Notes: generated by a model not told the origin, from the sequence alone. A stretch of 64,000 nt of DNA from Flavobacterium psychrotrophum (GCF_003403075.1 NZ_CP031557.1:4402001-4466000); one strand, 5' to 3'. Shown: positions 9,501 to 17,184, counted from the first letter of the stretch. A program made the numbers and translations.

Positions 9501-11829
9501 ATGCTGCTGCCGATTCAAATGTTTCGTTAAAAGGGAATACTGTTACAGCATTACAATCTGTCCTAAAAGTAGCAGGTCCTGACCAGTCAGATTTTGTAGT
9601 GGCATCACAAACTGAACGCACCCAAAAGTAATAAGTTGTATTTGCTGTTAGGCTGCTAAGAGGTACAGATAATACACCGGCAGCTACACTTCCTGTAGGT
9701 GTTACAGGAGCTGTGTTTGTGGTGCTGTAGTAATATTCGTAGCCGTTTGCCGGTACGATTGTAGGTGCTGTCCAGCTTATGGTAGCGTTGTTAATAGTTG
9801 ATGTTGCCGTTAAGGCCAGAGGCGTTAAACACTGAGGAATTATAAGGCTAACGTTGTCTACGGCTGCAGGAGGGTTTGTACCGCCACTGCTGTCGTTGTA
9901 CCATTCAAAAACAAGCCTTACCGTAGAGCCGGCAAAAGCAGAAAGGTTTAGTGTGTTATTTGTATAAGTTTGCCATGTGCTTTGAAGGTTAAAGTTACCG
10001 CCCAACTGAATACGGGTTCCAGATGAAGAAATTTGGGTGCCTGGTGTTGGTACATAAGTTACCGGTACAAGCCATGCCCTTAGGTAATCTAAAGAAGCAG
10101 TTTCTCCTACTCCCTTCCAGTTAAAAGAGAGTTGTGTAACGCCTGTTCCTGCCGGTATAGCAATATCTCTATAAGCCTGAACTGTTGCAGAAGAGTTAAG
10201 TGTGTAGGTATTTGCAGTACCGTCGTTAGTAATATATAACGACTTAGAGCCTCCATTGTTTACAGCAGATCCTACCATCCATTTGTTTGTATATGATGCG
10301 TTTAGAAGGTTGTAAGTAACTGCGCCTTCAAAATCTTCTGTATAGGGAAGTGTTGCCGGGGTTTGCCCGGTGATAAAAGTACTTACTGAATAATAAGTGG
10401 TACCACCGTTATTAGTAGCATATGCCCTTAGGTAATACGTAGTGTTTGGTGTAAGGCCGGCAATGGTTGTGCTAAAAGTGCCCCCTGCCACACCGCTAAA
10501 ACCGGTACCTGCAACTTGCGTGCCTGTACCACCTGTAAAGGTAGCTGTGCTGTATTCTAAACCGTATGCAGTAATGTTGCTGCAACCTAAGCTGCTTATG
10601 GTGCTTCCGGTAATGGTAACCTGGTTAGAGCTTAAGGCGCCCAAAGCGCCATTACTGCTTAATGAAGGGGCTGTATTAATACCGGCTCCTGTTGCAGCCA
10701 CATTTGTAGTAGAGGTAGTACCACCACCTGTAATGGGGATATTGCCATTATATGCTCCTGAGGTTGTTACCGTAGGACTTAATTTTACATAAACCTGCTG
10801 CGATAAACTGCCGGATACGGGAGACAGCGCAAGTGTGCTTGTATATGGGCCCGCAGAGGCAGTACTGTAAGTATAGCCCGTAAGTGCTCCTACAGTTACA
10901 TCTCCGGTAAGATTACCGCCTGTAAGCGTAAAGCTACCGGCTGCAGATGTATTGTTTATACATACATTGCCAAAACCTGACAGGGTAGTGGCTACTGTGT
11001 AGGGATTTTGGCTTATGGCACCTGTAAACTGAATTTGTGCAAGTGTTCCTGTCCTTGTTCCTGAACCAGGTGTAGCAGGGTTAACGTTTGTAGATGTATC
11101 ATTACTTAAATAAAGACCGGTGTTAGAAGCAGACGTGTAAGAGTTAAAAGTAGCACGACTTGCGCTGCTGGTATAAAGGGCAGCTTTTTCATACACGCCT
11201 ATAACAATGTTATCTGTATTATTATATGCAAAAGGAGTAGTTAATGTAAATTCTATCCATGAATTAGCTACAGGTGTAAAGGTACCATCATATACTTGTG
11301 TTAATGATGCTGCCGGAACCCAGTCTGAAGTTGATGAAAATGAGCTTTTGCTGGTATGGCCAATATAAATTCTCCAATCGTTCCATGCTGTTGTTGAACT
11401 TCCTAAGGATGTACAGTAGAAACGTATTTTCGTGATATTGCCCGCAGTTCCCTGTGCGACATTGTATTCTGCCTTTGTTATAATTTGCTGCGTATAGTTG
11501 TAACCAAAGTAGCTGTTTATAGGCATAGTGGTATTTGTTGCAGTACCAGATCCTATTTGTATAGTGCCCGTTTGTGCATTGATACCCATACATACTAATA
11601 GTAACAATGCAGTTAGGCCTAAAGAGAGATTTTTCCTTTTAGTTTGCCTTTCAACATAATTTGTTGTGTGGTTTCTGTTTCTATTAGAAATTATTTGTCT
11701 TGTTAATGCCCCTAAGAGCACAAGCCGTTTTTTGGATTGTGAAAGCAAAGAACCGTCGGAACTTTTTAATCCATGTGGTAATGCGGCAGTGGTTTGGCTT
11801 CGTGCCGCGAGAGTGTAATTTTGTTTCAT
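3595..11829 (-). CDS. Giant T9SS-secreted multidomain protein (FN3, adhesin-like and GEVED modules, type C sorting signal)
   Basis: A 2744-aa exported protein. After an unusually long N-terminal region (1-66) comes a signal-peptide core LSLGLTALLLLVCMGINAQ (about 68-86). The mature part is a chain of beta-sandwich modules: fibronectin-III-like repeats recognisable by NTTYYFWVRSVCD-type strands, MAM/cleaved-adhesin-like modules with 'DDVTVEN' or 'DNFVIEP' ends, and two GEVED-type modules ending in YGETEDYIV and YGEIEDYTL. The last ~550 residues share a platform (WNG..W.N..NW, then RLDYT.WS.PV, then GYLIRMPN and VGNPYPSPIS) with the two following T9SS genes. It ends in a ChiA-like type C sorting domain (LWLN, YDGLKL, ATDVVPMGF, final KRIVY) that directs export through T9SS. 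Substrate and adhesion role are unknown. Confidence 0.88.
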   Translation of the reverse strand: MKQNYTLAARSQTTAALPHGLKSSDGSLLSQSKKRLVLLGALTRQIISNRNRNHTTNYVERQTKRKNLSLGLTALLLLVCMGINAQTGTIQIGSGTATNTTMPINSYFGYNYTQQIITKAEYNVAQGTAGNITKIRFYCTSLGSSTTAWNDWRIYIGHTSKSSFSSTSDWVPAASLTQVYDGTFTPVANSWIEFTLTTPFAYNNTDNIVIGVYEKAALYTSSASRATFNSYTSASNTGLYLSNDTSTNVNPATPGSGTRTGTLAQIQFTGAISQNPYTVATTLSGFGNVCINNTSAAGSFTLTGGNLTGDVTVGALTGYTYSTASAGPYTSTLALSPVSGSLSQQVYVKLSPTVTTSGAYNGNIPITGGGTTSTTNVAATGAGINTAPSLSSNGALGALSSNQVTITGSTISSLGCSNITAYGLEYSTATFTGGTGTQVAGTGFSGVAGGTFSTTIAGLTPNTTYYLRAYATNNGGTTYYSVSTFITGQTPATLPYTEDFEGAVTYNLLNASYTNKWMVGSAVNNGGSKSLYITNDGTANTYTLNSSATVQAYRDIAIPAGTGVTQLSFNWKGVGETASLDYLRAWLVPVTYVPTPGTQISSSGTRIQLGGNFNLQSTWQTYTNNTLNLSAFAGSTVRLVFEWYNDSSGGTNPPAAVDNVSLIIPQCLTPLALTATSTINNATISWTAPTIVPANGYEYYYSTTNTAPVTPTGSVAAGVLSVPLSSLTANTTYYFWVRSVCDATTKSDWSGPATFRTDCNAVTVFPFNETFESAAASTTPDCWTVIDANADGDKWTTVNDATYAHGGTKSVTLYTDFNSGANNDWLITPAITLAGNQRLRYWVRARSASEPNDYTVKLSTTGRAPADFTTTLQTLTTVANTAYQEVIIDLSAYSGTTYIAFHVPPGGLDGYYIYIDDVTVENRPACNAPAVSAATNITETTATIGWTALATTPANGYEYYVSSTNTAPVAATTPTNTTTGNSVNLTSLTASTSYYWWVRSACAGTEKSEWAAGGSFYTGYCITTPGTVNATDIVTNVAITPTYGAAYTNSSSNSSTNYTSYSNTPVVLYRGIANNTVAITFGTDGTQYSAAWIDYNQNLIFDADEAIGVATTAAAGSATATYTFTVPAGATLGNTKLRVRGGSDSAYTASGACTQSSYGETEDYIVTIANAPTCFIPTAVAVTTTSVTHNGAAVTWTAPAQGTATSYQYEVRTTGTPGTAGAVFTDSTVSTGTTLTNLTQGTQYTVYVRTFCGGTDYSAWTTGTTFSTHMLTPVTWTEPFATTTLPTGWVNSSTAAWTIGNASTSIGAGNGNYIYRALNNTNTTSSFTTINVGLLTADNRLKFDYKVALNNGDPAAADTGNFVVEISTNYGNTWTTLETVANSSLTGWHTKFYPLASYTGQVVKIRVTGNRLTSNPNYAFDNFVIEPTPGCEPPTVLTATTTGSTTATIGWTASTSAPAGGYEYYYATTNTAPTAATTTPYNVVAGTVTASLTTLLPNTQYYVWVRSVCDESNKSPWSASSTFTTYKSEPSNYATAFAVSTATTTDINFTWTAAVAGTQAPDGYVLTGSTTNPAATPADGTDAANATLATASPIRKYTGATTATGTLTAGTAGTMYYFKNVTYTNSGTNIDFKTDGTIPALNYATKPAVAATITATAATPTALTLNWTLPASFDAARHQVLVFVKQGTSTTVGTPTQAATTYSASTVFTAPGTAYQGDAAAYNVYNGDGTSVNLTGLTMGISYNVSVFIVMEAANYNSSYTYSNAASSTVTTAIVVPVIWTEGFTSATTPAGWNIASSSFSVNNSRSSIGTDTYYIQKNLYSSSTATGTFTTVNVGPLGNDDRLVFKYKAANYDSPYTPPSVDSGSYVVQLSTNYGSTWTTLETVNNNGVAGWQNKTYPLAAYSGQTVQVRITANWISGDYDLAFDNFKIDPSPSCGTPISLVASNLTTTSATLNWSAPAQAPSAGYDYYYTSSATAPTSTTTPSGSVAAGVLTKSISALTQNTTYYFWIRSNCGTEYGEWTNTSFYTGFCTPSSDDYYDYISNFSTTGGTTNISNTSTSSGTGYSNFSAQSVTGSQGSTINFTATMQSSTYGVAIWVDWNNDLSFSTSERVYVSGLYLSTVSGSFAIPVNAILGNHRMRIMADYGSSSPSNPCAVTYDYYDDGYYGEIEDYTLNVTVPCFNWNGSFNTSWTNTANWCGGVVPTATSDVVIPSTANNPVISTGTALAHNLTVGAGATLTVATGATLSVDNILSVNPAGTLTIANNGALLQGAATATNDNAGKITIHKSSNPLYRLDYTMWSSPVAAQNLLTFSPATSATRFYEYKYASNGTAMIEGYWSVTPGDHSFEAAKGYLIRMPNADTHTGFNEGTASFAFDGIFTGTPNNGNVSIALSTDNNRFTAVGNPYPSPISVADFFTANSGKLHTSTGLYLWRKRNSAASSSYATLTQAGYTANPGDATTVSLGNFYQGANATAGNWVISQGQGFIVKTATGQTNPQLNFTNSMRRAAPGATQGFFRTAQSTASKLWLNMKAQNGTASQALIAYMEEGTTGLDYGYDGLKLTDANTVSLYSLAENAQLAIQARPEFDATDVVPMGFTVPAAGEFTVGLDHTEGVFEQGQVIYLKDNAEGIIRNISDRDYTFTSEAGTFEGRFEVVYLTSALGTDNPTVDPDTVIVYKQGNTISINTGSTLINGVTIFDIRGRQLYSANGINDTKAAVNNLNIAQQVIIVEVNTVKGKVSKRIVY

Positions 11830-11853
11830 CTATATAAAAATCTGATAGGAAAA

Positions 11854-11861
11854 CAAAAATA
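11854..11861 (-). promoter_or_regulatory. Candidate -7 element for the 2744-aa T9SS gene
   Basis: On the minus strand this reads TATTTTTG, a full match to the Bacteroidota -7 box TAnnTTTG, 25 bases before the ATG at 11829. No TTG lies at the expected -33 distance. Its position supports the long-N-terminus start codon. Confidence 0.45.
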
Positions 11862-12231
11862 AATATTTAATATTTTGTTAATACTTCGTGTTGTATTTTT
11901 AAATTTTTAGCATAAAAACTTAATTTTTGTTGTATTTGTAACAAATACTTTCAATGCAGATGCGTGATTAAGATTGATATTCATATTTTTTTTGTTAAAA
12001 TATAAAAACATCAAATGTTATATTTGTAACATTAAGTTGCTTTTTATTCTTTAATATCAATTTATTACAGATTAAATGTTGTATTATGTCGATAAAATGA
12101 ATTTGCTAATTAATTATTTTATATTTCATTATTAACATAATATATGGCGTAGTCTTAAATACTTTAGGAGACGTGTTTTGTTGTATATATAACATTCTAA
12201 TATTATGTATAAGTTAAGGGTGATAATGGCT

Positions 12232-12528
12232 TTATAATATGCCCAAAACCGAATTGGTTTGTTCTTTTATTAGGTTGTGTTTGCTGATAAATTTTTCGGT
12301 TGTTGTTTTGCTCAGCTTAGTCAAGAATGGATCAGGCCTAAATTGTTTTCTTGCTACATAATTATCTCTGGGTCTATGGTAAGGGAAATCATAGATGTTA
12401 AAGCCCTGGTAAGTTGTCTTGGTTTTGCGAGGTGTCTTTAAGATGCTGCTTATAATATATATGTTAATTGTATTTTGTCTTGCAGTCTTGATTGTGGTAT
12501 TTTGGTTCGGGTATTTTAATGATATCAA
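12232..12528 (-). CDS. Doubtful small ORF, no recognised family
   Basis: A 98-aa reading frame beginning MISLKYPNQN, rich in Lys, Thr and Asn, with no signal peptide, membrane segment or motif that I recognise. It lies in a very AT-rich stretch where chance frames encode exactly this composition. No promoter of the TAnnTTTG type was seen in front of it. It may be spurious or the decayed end of a former gene. Confidence 0.15.
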   Translation of the reverse strand: MISLKYPNQNTTIKTARQNTINIYIISSILKTPRKTKTTYQGFNIYDFPYHRPRDNYVARKQFRPDPFLTKLSKTTTEKFISKHNLIKEQTNSVLGIL

Positions 12529-12808
12529 TAGAGGTTGAGGTAGCTTGTGGGTGAGGTTGTGCTATGTGGTAAAAAGGAAGTCCATTTTAGTTTATTTAAT
12601 AGTGTGGTAACGCCTTTTAAATACTGATTTATTTTTTACATATTTAAAATCAGGCCGCGAATGATATCGATCAGTAAAAAGTATAGACAATGTTTATTAA
12701 TCTATGCTTTTTGTCGGCAAATTTTACTGTATAGCCGTAATTACCTTGTTTTTAAGGCTTTTAATATAGTTGTTTTTGATAGTTGTCTATACTTTATCTA
12801 TTAATGGT

Positions 12809-12842
12809 TTGTTAATATTTATCTAATATGCGCTTACCTTTG
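12809..12842 (+). promoter_or_regulatory. Bacteroidota-type promoter
   Basis: TTG (12809-12811), a 23-base spacer and TACCTTTG (12835-12842) match TTG-N17-23-TAnnTTTG. Transcription would run toward the 1109-aa T9SS gene through about 500 bases that hold a ten-codon frame at 13070. Confidence 0.5.
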
Positions 12843-13069
12843 CACTGTTGAACGATAGTTATTACGCATCCTTAACTTAGTTTAATGCAGTTCGTCGGCA
12901 CTTATGTACAGTTTAACGGCACACCATAAGGCCTCAACGAAATGTAAGAAGAAAAGGTATAAAGCGCATGTACCTTTGCTTCATCAAAACAGAACAACTG
13001 TACCGCCGCGAGGCAGAACAAAAGCATCAACGAGTAACTAAAAAACAGTAAAACAAAAAAATTAAAAAA

Positions 13070-13102
13070 ATGAATACTTCAGATTTCTCCCCGCCACGAT
13101 AA
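13070..13102 (+). CDS. Possible ten-residue leader peptide
   Basis: ATG, nine sense codons and TAA encode MNTSDFSPPR. The frame is preceded by an A-rich stretch (13041-13069) like the translation starts of highly expressed flavobacterial genes, and lies downstream of the promoter at 12809-12842. It could be a leader peptide or the relic of a truncated gene start; there is no further evidence that it is translated. Confidence 0.2.
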   Translation: MNTSDFSPPR

Positions 13103-13282
13103 ACAAGTTTTTTCTGATAAAATGTGTTAAAATAAAGGAGTAAACAGCCTGTCTTTGTAAAGTGATCTAAGGATGTATTTCAACGATAAAAAGTAGACGT
13201 TCATCTGAAACATTCTGAAAAACAGAAACGTGAAAATCTTAAAAAATTCTTAAAATTATTTTTTTTACTGAGAAATTTAATC

Positions 13283-13327
13283 TAAGTTTGCACCCGCATC
13301 TAAAAAATAGTTAAGCCCCCTTAACTA
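13283..13327 (+). promoter_or_regulatory. -7 element and leader hairpin of the 1109-aa T9SS gene
   Basis: TAAGTTTG (13283-13290) matches the -7 consensus, 62 bases before the ATG; no good -33 TTG is seen. The leader then contains the perfect hairpin TAGTTAAG (13308-13315), CCCC, CTTAACTA (13320-13327), ending 24 bases before the start codon. Confidence 0.4.
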
Positions 13328-13351
13328 CCTAAAATTTAAATAATTACTAAA

Positions 13352-16300
13352 ATGAAAAAAGCATTATTTCTACTATTGCTATTGCCTTTTATTGCCCTAT
13401 CTGAAACCAACGCTACATGGGCAGTTAATCCTCTAAATGGTACCTATACTGTAGGAGCAGGCGGCAACTACACAACGCTTACAGCTGCTGTTGCGGCACT
13501 AAACGCTAACGGTATTTCTGGGCCGGTAACTTTCAAGCTTACAAATGCCACTTATAGTGTAGCTACAGGTGAAACTTTCCCGCTAACAATCAATTCTATA
13601 ACGAATTCTTCATCTGCTAATATAGTTACTTTTGAACCCGCGACTGGTAACAATGTAACAGTTGAGGCGACAAATCAAACTATTAATAATAATCTTGCTC
13701 CAGTAGCTGCGGTATTTGTTTTAAAAGGAGCTGATTATGTAACTTTTAACGGTGGCACTGCTAAAAATCTTATCCTTAGAAACGCAAACAACGTAAATGA
13801 TGATTCAGCGCGTGCTGTAATATGGGTTGCGGCAAATGGTACAGATGCTGCTACTAACATAACTGTAAAAAATACTGTTCTTAAAGGTTGCCCTAGTTCA
13901 AACTCTAAATACAATGGAGGTGTTTACTCCGGTGCTTATGGTCTTGCAGGTAGCTATGGTAAACATATAAGCATAAGTGAGGCTCTAGCTAATAATACAG
14001 GTCTTGTAGTAACAAACAATACTTTTATAGATGTAAGGAACGGTGTGTATGTAAATGCAGGTTCGTCAACCGCTACAAATATTACAGTTTCTGAAAATGA
14101 CTTTGGTGGTTATAGTGCTTCAAATGGTGTTCGCCTTTCAGGGGGTGTAATTCTTAAAAATGTGAATGGCTTTACCGTAACAGGAAATTCAATACATGAT
14201 ATCATTCAGGATTTCTCAAACGGAAATCTTGCGGTAAGGGCTGGTGGTATTCACATAGGTGAAGCTTCTAAAGAAGGGGTTATCACTAAAAATAACATCA
14301 AGAACCTTGTGAGGACTAGCGATAACAGCTATCAGTTTGCAGGTGTAGCACTTGAATCTACTGTAGCAATTACTAATATACTTGTTGCAAATAACTTCAT
14401 ACTGAATTTAAAAACAAACTGGGCAGGTGATACTACTCAGGCTTCACACGGTATCAGTATTGTAAAAGGCGGAAGCTACAAGATATACTTTAACACTGTA
14501 GCTTTTAATAACAGCCAAGATGGAGGATTCTCTACGGCGCTATATGTAGGTGCTAACGCAGGTAGCAATATTGATGTAAGAAACAACATTTTCTCTAATC
14601 AGCAAACAAATAGTAGTGCTAACAGGCTTGCTATCCTTATAATAAAAGATCCTTCTCAGCTTGGATCAGTATTCAGCAACCTTAACTATAACGCTCTTTA
14701 TGCTCAATACATAGGGTATGCGGGTACAAATGCTAACTGGACTGGTAATAGCGGTAATACTAACTATCAGACATCATTAAGTGGATGGAAATCGGCTACA
14801 GGTCGCGATTTTAATTCTCTAAACGTTAACCCTTCTTTTGTAAGTGCTACAGATCTACACCTTACTGCAAATAATGCTACTAACGCTACACTTGCAGGTA
14901 CAGCAATCAGCTCAGTAAAAAAAGATATTGATGATAATGTAAGAAACTTTGTTACTCCTACAATTGGTGCAGATGAGTATGGTGTTTCTCCTTATGTAGA
15001 TGCTACTACTTGTGATGCTTCTACAATATGGAACGGTACAGCATGGAGCAATGGTGAGCCAACAGCTACTACAAATGCAATTTTTAATGGAAGCTACACT
15101 CAAAACGGTGGTATACTTAACGCTTGTACACTTTATGTAATGGATGGTGCTACTGTAATATTTACAAACAACAGTACTGCTAAAGTAGTACACAGTGTAA
15201 ACGTAACAACTGCAGGTTCACTTACTTTTGAAAGTAGCTCTAACCTTATCCAGGTAGAAAACGACGCTAACACAGGTATAGTAACTGTAAAACGCCTTAG
15301 CGGTAAACTAAAAAGGCTTGATTACACAATATGGAGTGCACCGGTAGTTGACTCAAGGACGGCAGACTTCCAGACACTAAAAACGTTCTCTCCAGAAACA
15401 TTAGCAAACCGTTTCTACACATATACAACTACACAAGGTGTGTTTAATACAGTAGATGAAAACACAACAAGGTTCGCAGCTGCATCTGGTTACCTTATCC
15501 GTATGCCAAATACAGGTAGTGCAACAGGTTATAACGCAGGTACCGGAAGGATGCAATACAATGGTGTTTTTACAGGTACTCCTAACAATGGTGTAGTAAC
15601 AAAAAGCCTTGGATATGGCGATAGCGCACACGCTTTCACAATGGTTGGTAACCCTTACGCATCTCCAATAAGCATCAAAGCTTTCATTAATGCTAACATA
15701 GACCAGATTGAAGGTACTGTATGGCTTTGGAGAAAAACAAACAATGCTACTCAAACAAGCTACTGTACTGCAAACCTTTCAGGATATGTTGCAAACAGCG
15801 CTCCGGGTGGAAATACTACAGATGGTAACGATCTTATCCTTAACCCTTATGCAGTAGATCCAAGCGGTTTCCTTAACACAGCTCAGGGCTTCTTTGTAAA
15901 AGCAAAAGGTACAAACAAACAAGTAGCGTTTAACAACGCAATGAGAATAGACAATCACTCAAATGCATTCTTTAGGGCTGCTGCTCCTTCAACAGATATC
16001 AGCCGTGTTTGGTTAAACGTTGCAAACGCAGCAGGTGAATTTGATCAGGTTCTTTTAGCTTACAACCCTGATACAACAACAGGATATGATAATGGATATG
16101 ACGGTATGTCTATGTCTTCTGGAAACCTTAGCCTTTACTCTACACTAAACGTAGAAAACGAAACGCTAAACCTTGCAATCCAGACACGTGGAGCGTTTAA
16201 CGCAACAGACGTGGTGCCAATGGGCTTTGCAGCTCCTACAGCAGGTACTTACACAATAAGTGTAGATCAGGTAGACGGTGTATTTGCTCAGGGACAGATA

Positions 16301-16681
16301 GTTTACCTTACTGATAACGTAGAAGGTATAACAAGAAACATTACTGCTAAGAGCTATACATTTACATCAGAGGCTGGTACATTTGCAAACAGGTTTACTG
16401 TAACTTATGCTCAGGGCGCTCTTGGTACAGATAACCCAATAGCTACACCTGCAACAGATGTAATAGTGTACAAAGACAACAAGCAGGTAGCTGTTACAGC
16501 TCCACAGGCAATAAAATCGGTAGTAGTTTATGATATGCTTGGCAGGGCTCTTTACAACAATGCTAAAGTAAACAGCAACGAGTTCAAAACTATCGATATC
16601 AATACAGCACAACAAGTAGTTGTAGTACTTGTAACACTTGAAAACAACCAGGTGGTGTCAAAGAAAATTATGATGAACTAA
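13352..16681 (+). CDS. T9SS-secreted beta-helix protein with type C sorting signal
   Basis: A 1109-aa exported protein with a clear signal peptide (MKKALFLLLLLPFIALS). Residues ~30-130 carry the GAGGNYTTLTAAVAALN opening common in secreted flavobacterial proteins. About 120-550 is a run of Asn/Val/Ile-rich short strands (NNTF, ENDF, GNSI, NNIF) typical of a right-handed parallel beta-helix, the fold of polysaccharide lyases and adhesins. The C-terminal half contains the platform shared with its two neighbours (KRLDYTIWSAPV, GYLIRMPNTG, VGNPYASPIS) and a ChiA-like type C T9SS signal (VWLNVANA, NGYDGMSM, ATDVVPMGF, VVYDMLGRALY). The final residues KKIMMN differ from the usual KKII[YF] end, and the stop codon lies inside a repeat hairpin. 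Enzymatic activity cannot be inferred. Confidence 0.85.
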   Translation: MKKALFLLLLLPFIALSETNATWAVNPLNGTYTVGAGGNYTTLTAAVAALNANGISGPVTFKLTNATYSVATGETFPLTINSITNSSSANIVTFEPATGNNVTVEATNQTINNNLAPVAAVFVLKGADYVTFNGGTAKNLILRNANNVNDDSARAVIWVAANGTDAATNITVKNTVLKGCPSSNSKYNGGVYSGAYGLAGSYGKHISISEALANNTGLVVTNNTFIDVRNGVYVNAGSSTATNITVSENDFGGYSASNGVRLSGGVILKNVNGFTVTGNSIHDIIQDFSNGNLAVRAGGIHIGEASKEGVITKNNIKNLVRTSDNSYQFAGVALESTVAITNILVANNFILNLKTNWAGDTTQASHGISIVKGGSYKIYFNTVAFNNSQDGGFSTALYVGANAGSNIDVRNNIFSNQQTNSSANRLAILIIKDPSQLGSVFSNLNYNALYAQYIGYAGTNANWTGNSGNTNYQTSLSGWKSATGRDFNSLNVNPSFVSATDLHLTANNATNATLAGTAISSVKKDIDDNVRNFVTPTIGADEYGVSPYVDATTCDASTIWNGTAWSNGEPTATTNAIFNGSYTQNGGILNACTLYVMDGATVIFTNNSTAKVVHSVNVTTAGSLTFESSSNLIQVENDANTGIVTVKRLSGKLKRLDYTIWSAPVVDSRTADFQTLKTFSPETLANRFYTYTTTQGVFNTVDENTTRFAAASGYLIRMPNTGSATGYNAGTGRMQYNGVFTGTPNNGVVTKSLGYGDSAHAFTMVGNPYASPISIKAFINANIDQIEGTVWLWRKTNNATQTSYCTANLSGYVANSAPGGNTTDGNDLILNPYAVDPSGFLNTAQGFFVKAKGTNKQVAFNNAMRIDNHSNAFFRAAAPSTDISRVWLNVANAAGEFDQVLLAYNPDTTTGYDNGYDGMSMSSGNLSLYSTLNVENETLNLAIQTRGAFNATDVVPMGFAAPTAGTYTISVDQVDGVFAQGQIVYLTDNVEGITRNITAKSYTFTSEAGTFANRFTVTYAQGALGTDNPIATPATDVIVYKDNKQVAVTAPQAIKSVVVYDMLGRALYNNAKVNSNEFKTIDINTAQQVVVVLVTLENNQVVSKKIMMN

Positions 16682-16994
16682 TCATAATGGTTTAGTAATT
16701 TTTTAGTTGGATGTAGGCTCCCGGCCGTTAAACGCGGGGAGCCTTTTTTTAGTACATTCTTTTATTGAAAAAATATAGCAGATGCAGGCTAAACGTTAAT
16801 TGTGGCTGGTTTAACCCCACAATGTTTTAGTAATTTTTTAGTTGGATGCTAGCCCTGGTGGCAACACCGGGGCTTACTAAAAAAAGCCTAATCTGACAAT
16901 CCTTTATTGTAATGCACGTAATGCACGCATTATAATGTTTTAGTAATTTTTTAGTTGGATGCACGATATAGGGTACCTCGTGGTGCCCTTTATC
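16667..16994 (+). repeat. Three tandem hairpin-linker-hairpin modules
   Basis: A 28-nt sequence starting AATGKTTTAG and ending AGTTGGATG occurs at 16686-16713, 16821-16848 and 16934-16961, identical except for one base in the first copy. Each copy begins with the final AAT of a left hairpin (16667-16688, 16799-16823, 16906-16936) and is followed by a right hairpin (16716-16743, 16851-16874, 16965-16994). The hairpins pair well in every copy although their sequences are unrelated between copies, so pairing rather than sequence is kept. The first left hairpin contains the stop codon of the 1109-aa gene. I do not recognise this element. Confidence 0.8.
16716..16750 (+). terminator. Intrinsic terminator of the 1109-aa T9SS gene
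   Basis: GGCTCCC (16716-16722) pairs with GGGAGCC (16737-16743) and is followed by seven Ts. It is also the right-hand hairpin of the first tandem repeat module. Confidence 0.75.
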
Positions 16995-17080
16995 ATTTTA
17001 ACTAATAACGCCCCCAAAACAAATTTATCCCCCTTTAAATCGTGGTAATGTATTTAAAATAGAAAATCAGTTATCATTAA

Positions 17081-17142
17081 TATTTCTTATCTGTACTTCT
17101 TAGTGCCCCCATTAAAAAGTACAATCCCCAAAATAAGAAATA
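17081..17142 (+). other. Large leader hairpin upstream of the 1086-aa T9SS gene
   Basis: TATTTCTTAT (17081-17090) pairs perfectly with ATAAGAAATA (17133-17142), and nested inside GTACTT (17093-17098) pairs with AAGTAC (17117-17122). It lies 42 bases before the start codon, so it could shape the messenger leader. The rest of 16995-17184 shows nothing recognisable. Confidence 0.5.
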
Positions 17143-17184
17143 TAAGATATCAGGTTAAATGCACTACCCAAACAGCTATTTTAC

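Larger units (their letters stand above)
11830..13351. other. 1.5-kb AT-rich divergent intergenic region
   Basis: Separates the divergent 2744-aa and 1109-aa T9SS genes. Most of it is very AT-rich and shows no recognised protein family. The supportable items inside are a doubtful minus-strand reading frame (12232-12528), a promoter of Bacteroidota type at 12809-12842, a second isolated -7-like TACCTTTG at 12971-12978, a ten-codon reading frame with an A-rich leader (13070-13102), and a promoter plus hairpin leader for the 1109-aa gene (13283-13327). Confidence 0.6.

Noticed and set aside
3595..11829. Long plus-strand frames antisense to the 2744-aa gene (for example 4970-5317, 10442-10792)
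   Set aside because: They mirror the Thr/Ala-rich codon pattern of the real gene, have no promoter or family similarity, and the minus-strand frame is uninterrupted with clear domains.
16686..16961. CRISPR-like array from the 28-nt repeats
   Set aside because: Only three repeats, unequal spacing (135 and 113 bp between starts), spacers themselves form hairpins, and no cas genes are nearby. The flanking stems point to a structural element instead.
16846..17042. Short reading frames starting at the GGATG in repeat copies 2 and 3
   Set aside because: Copy 1 stops at once (ATG TAG) and the other two peptides are unrelated, so the conserved core is not a translation start.
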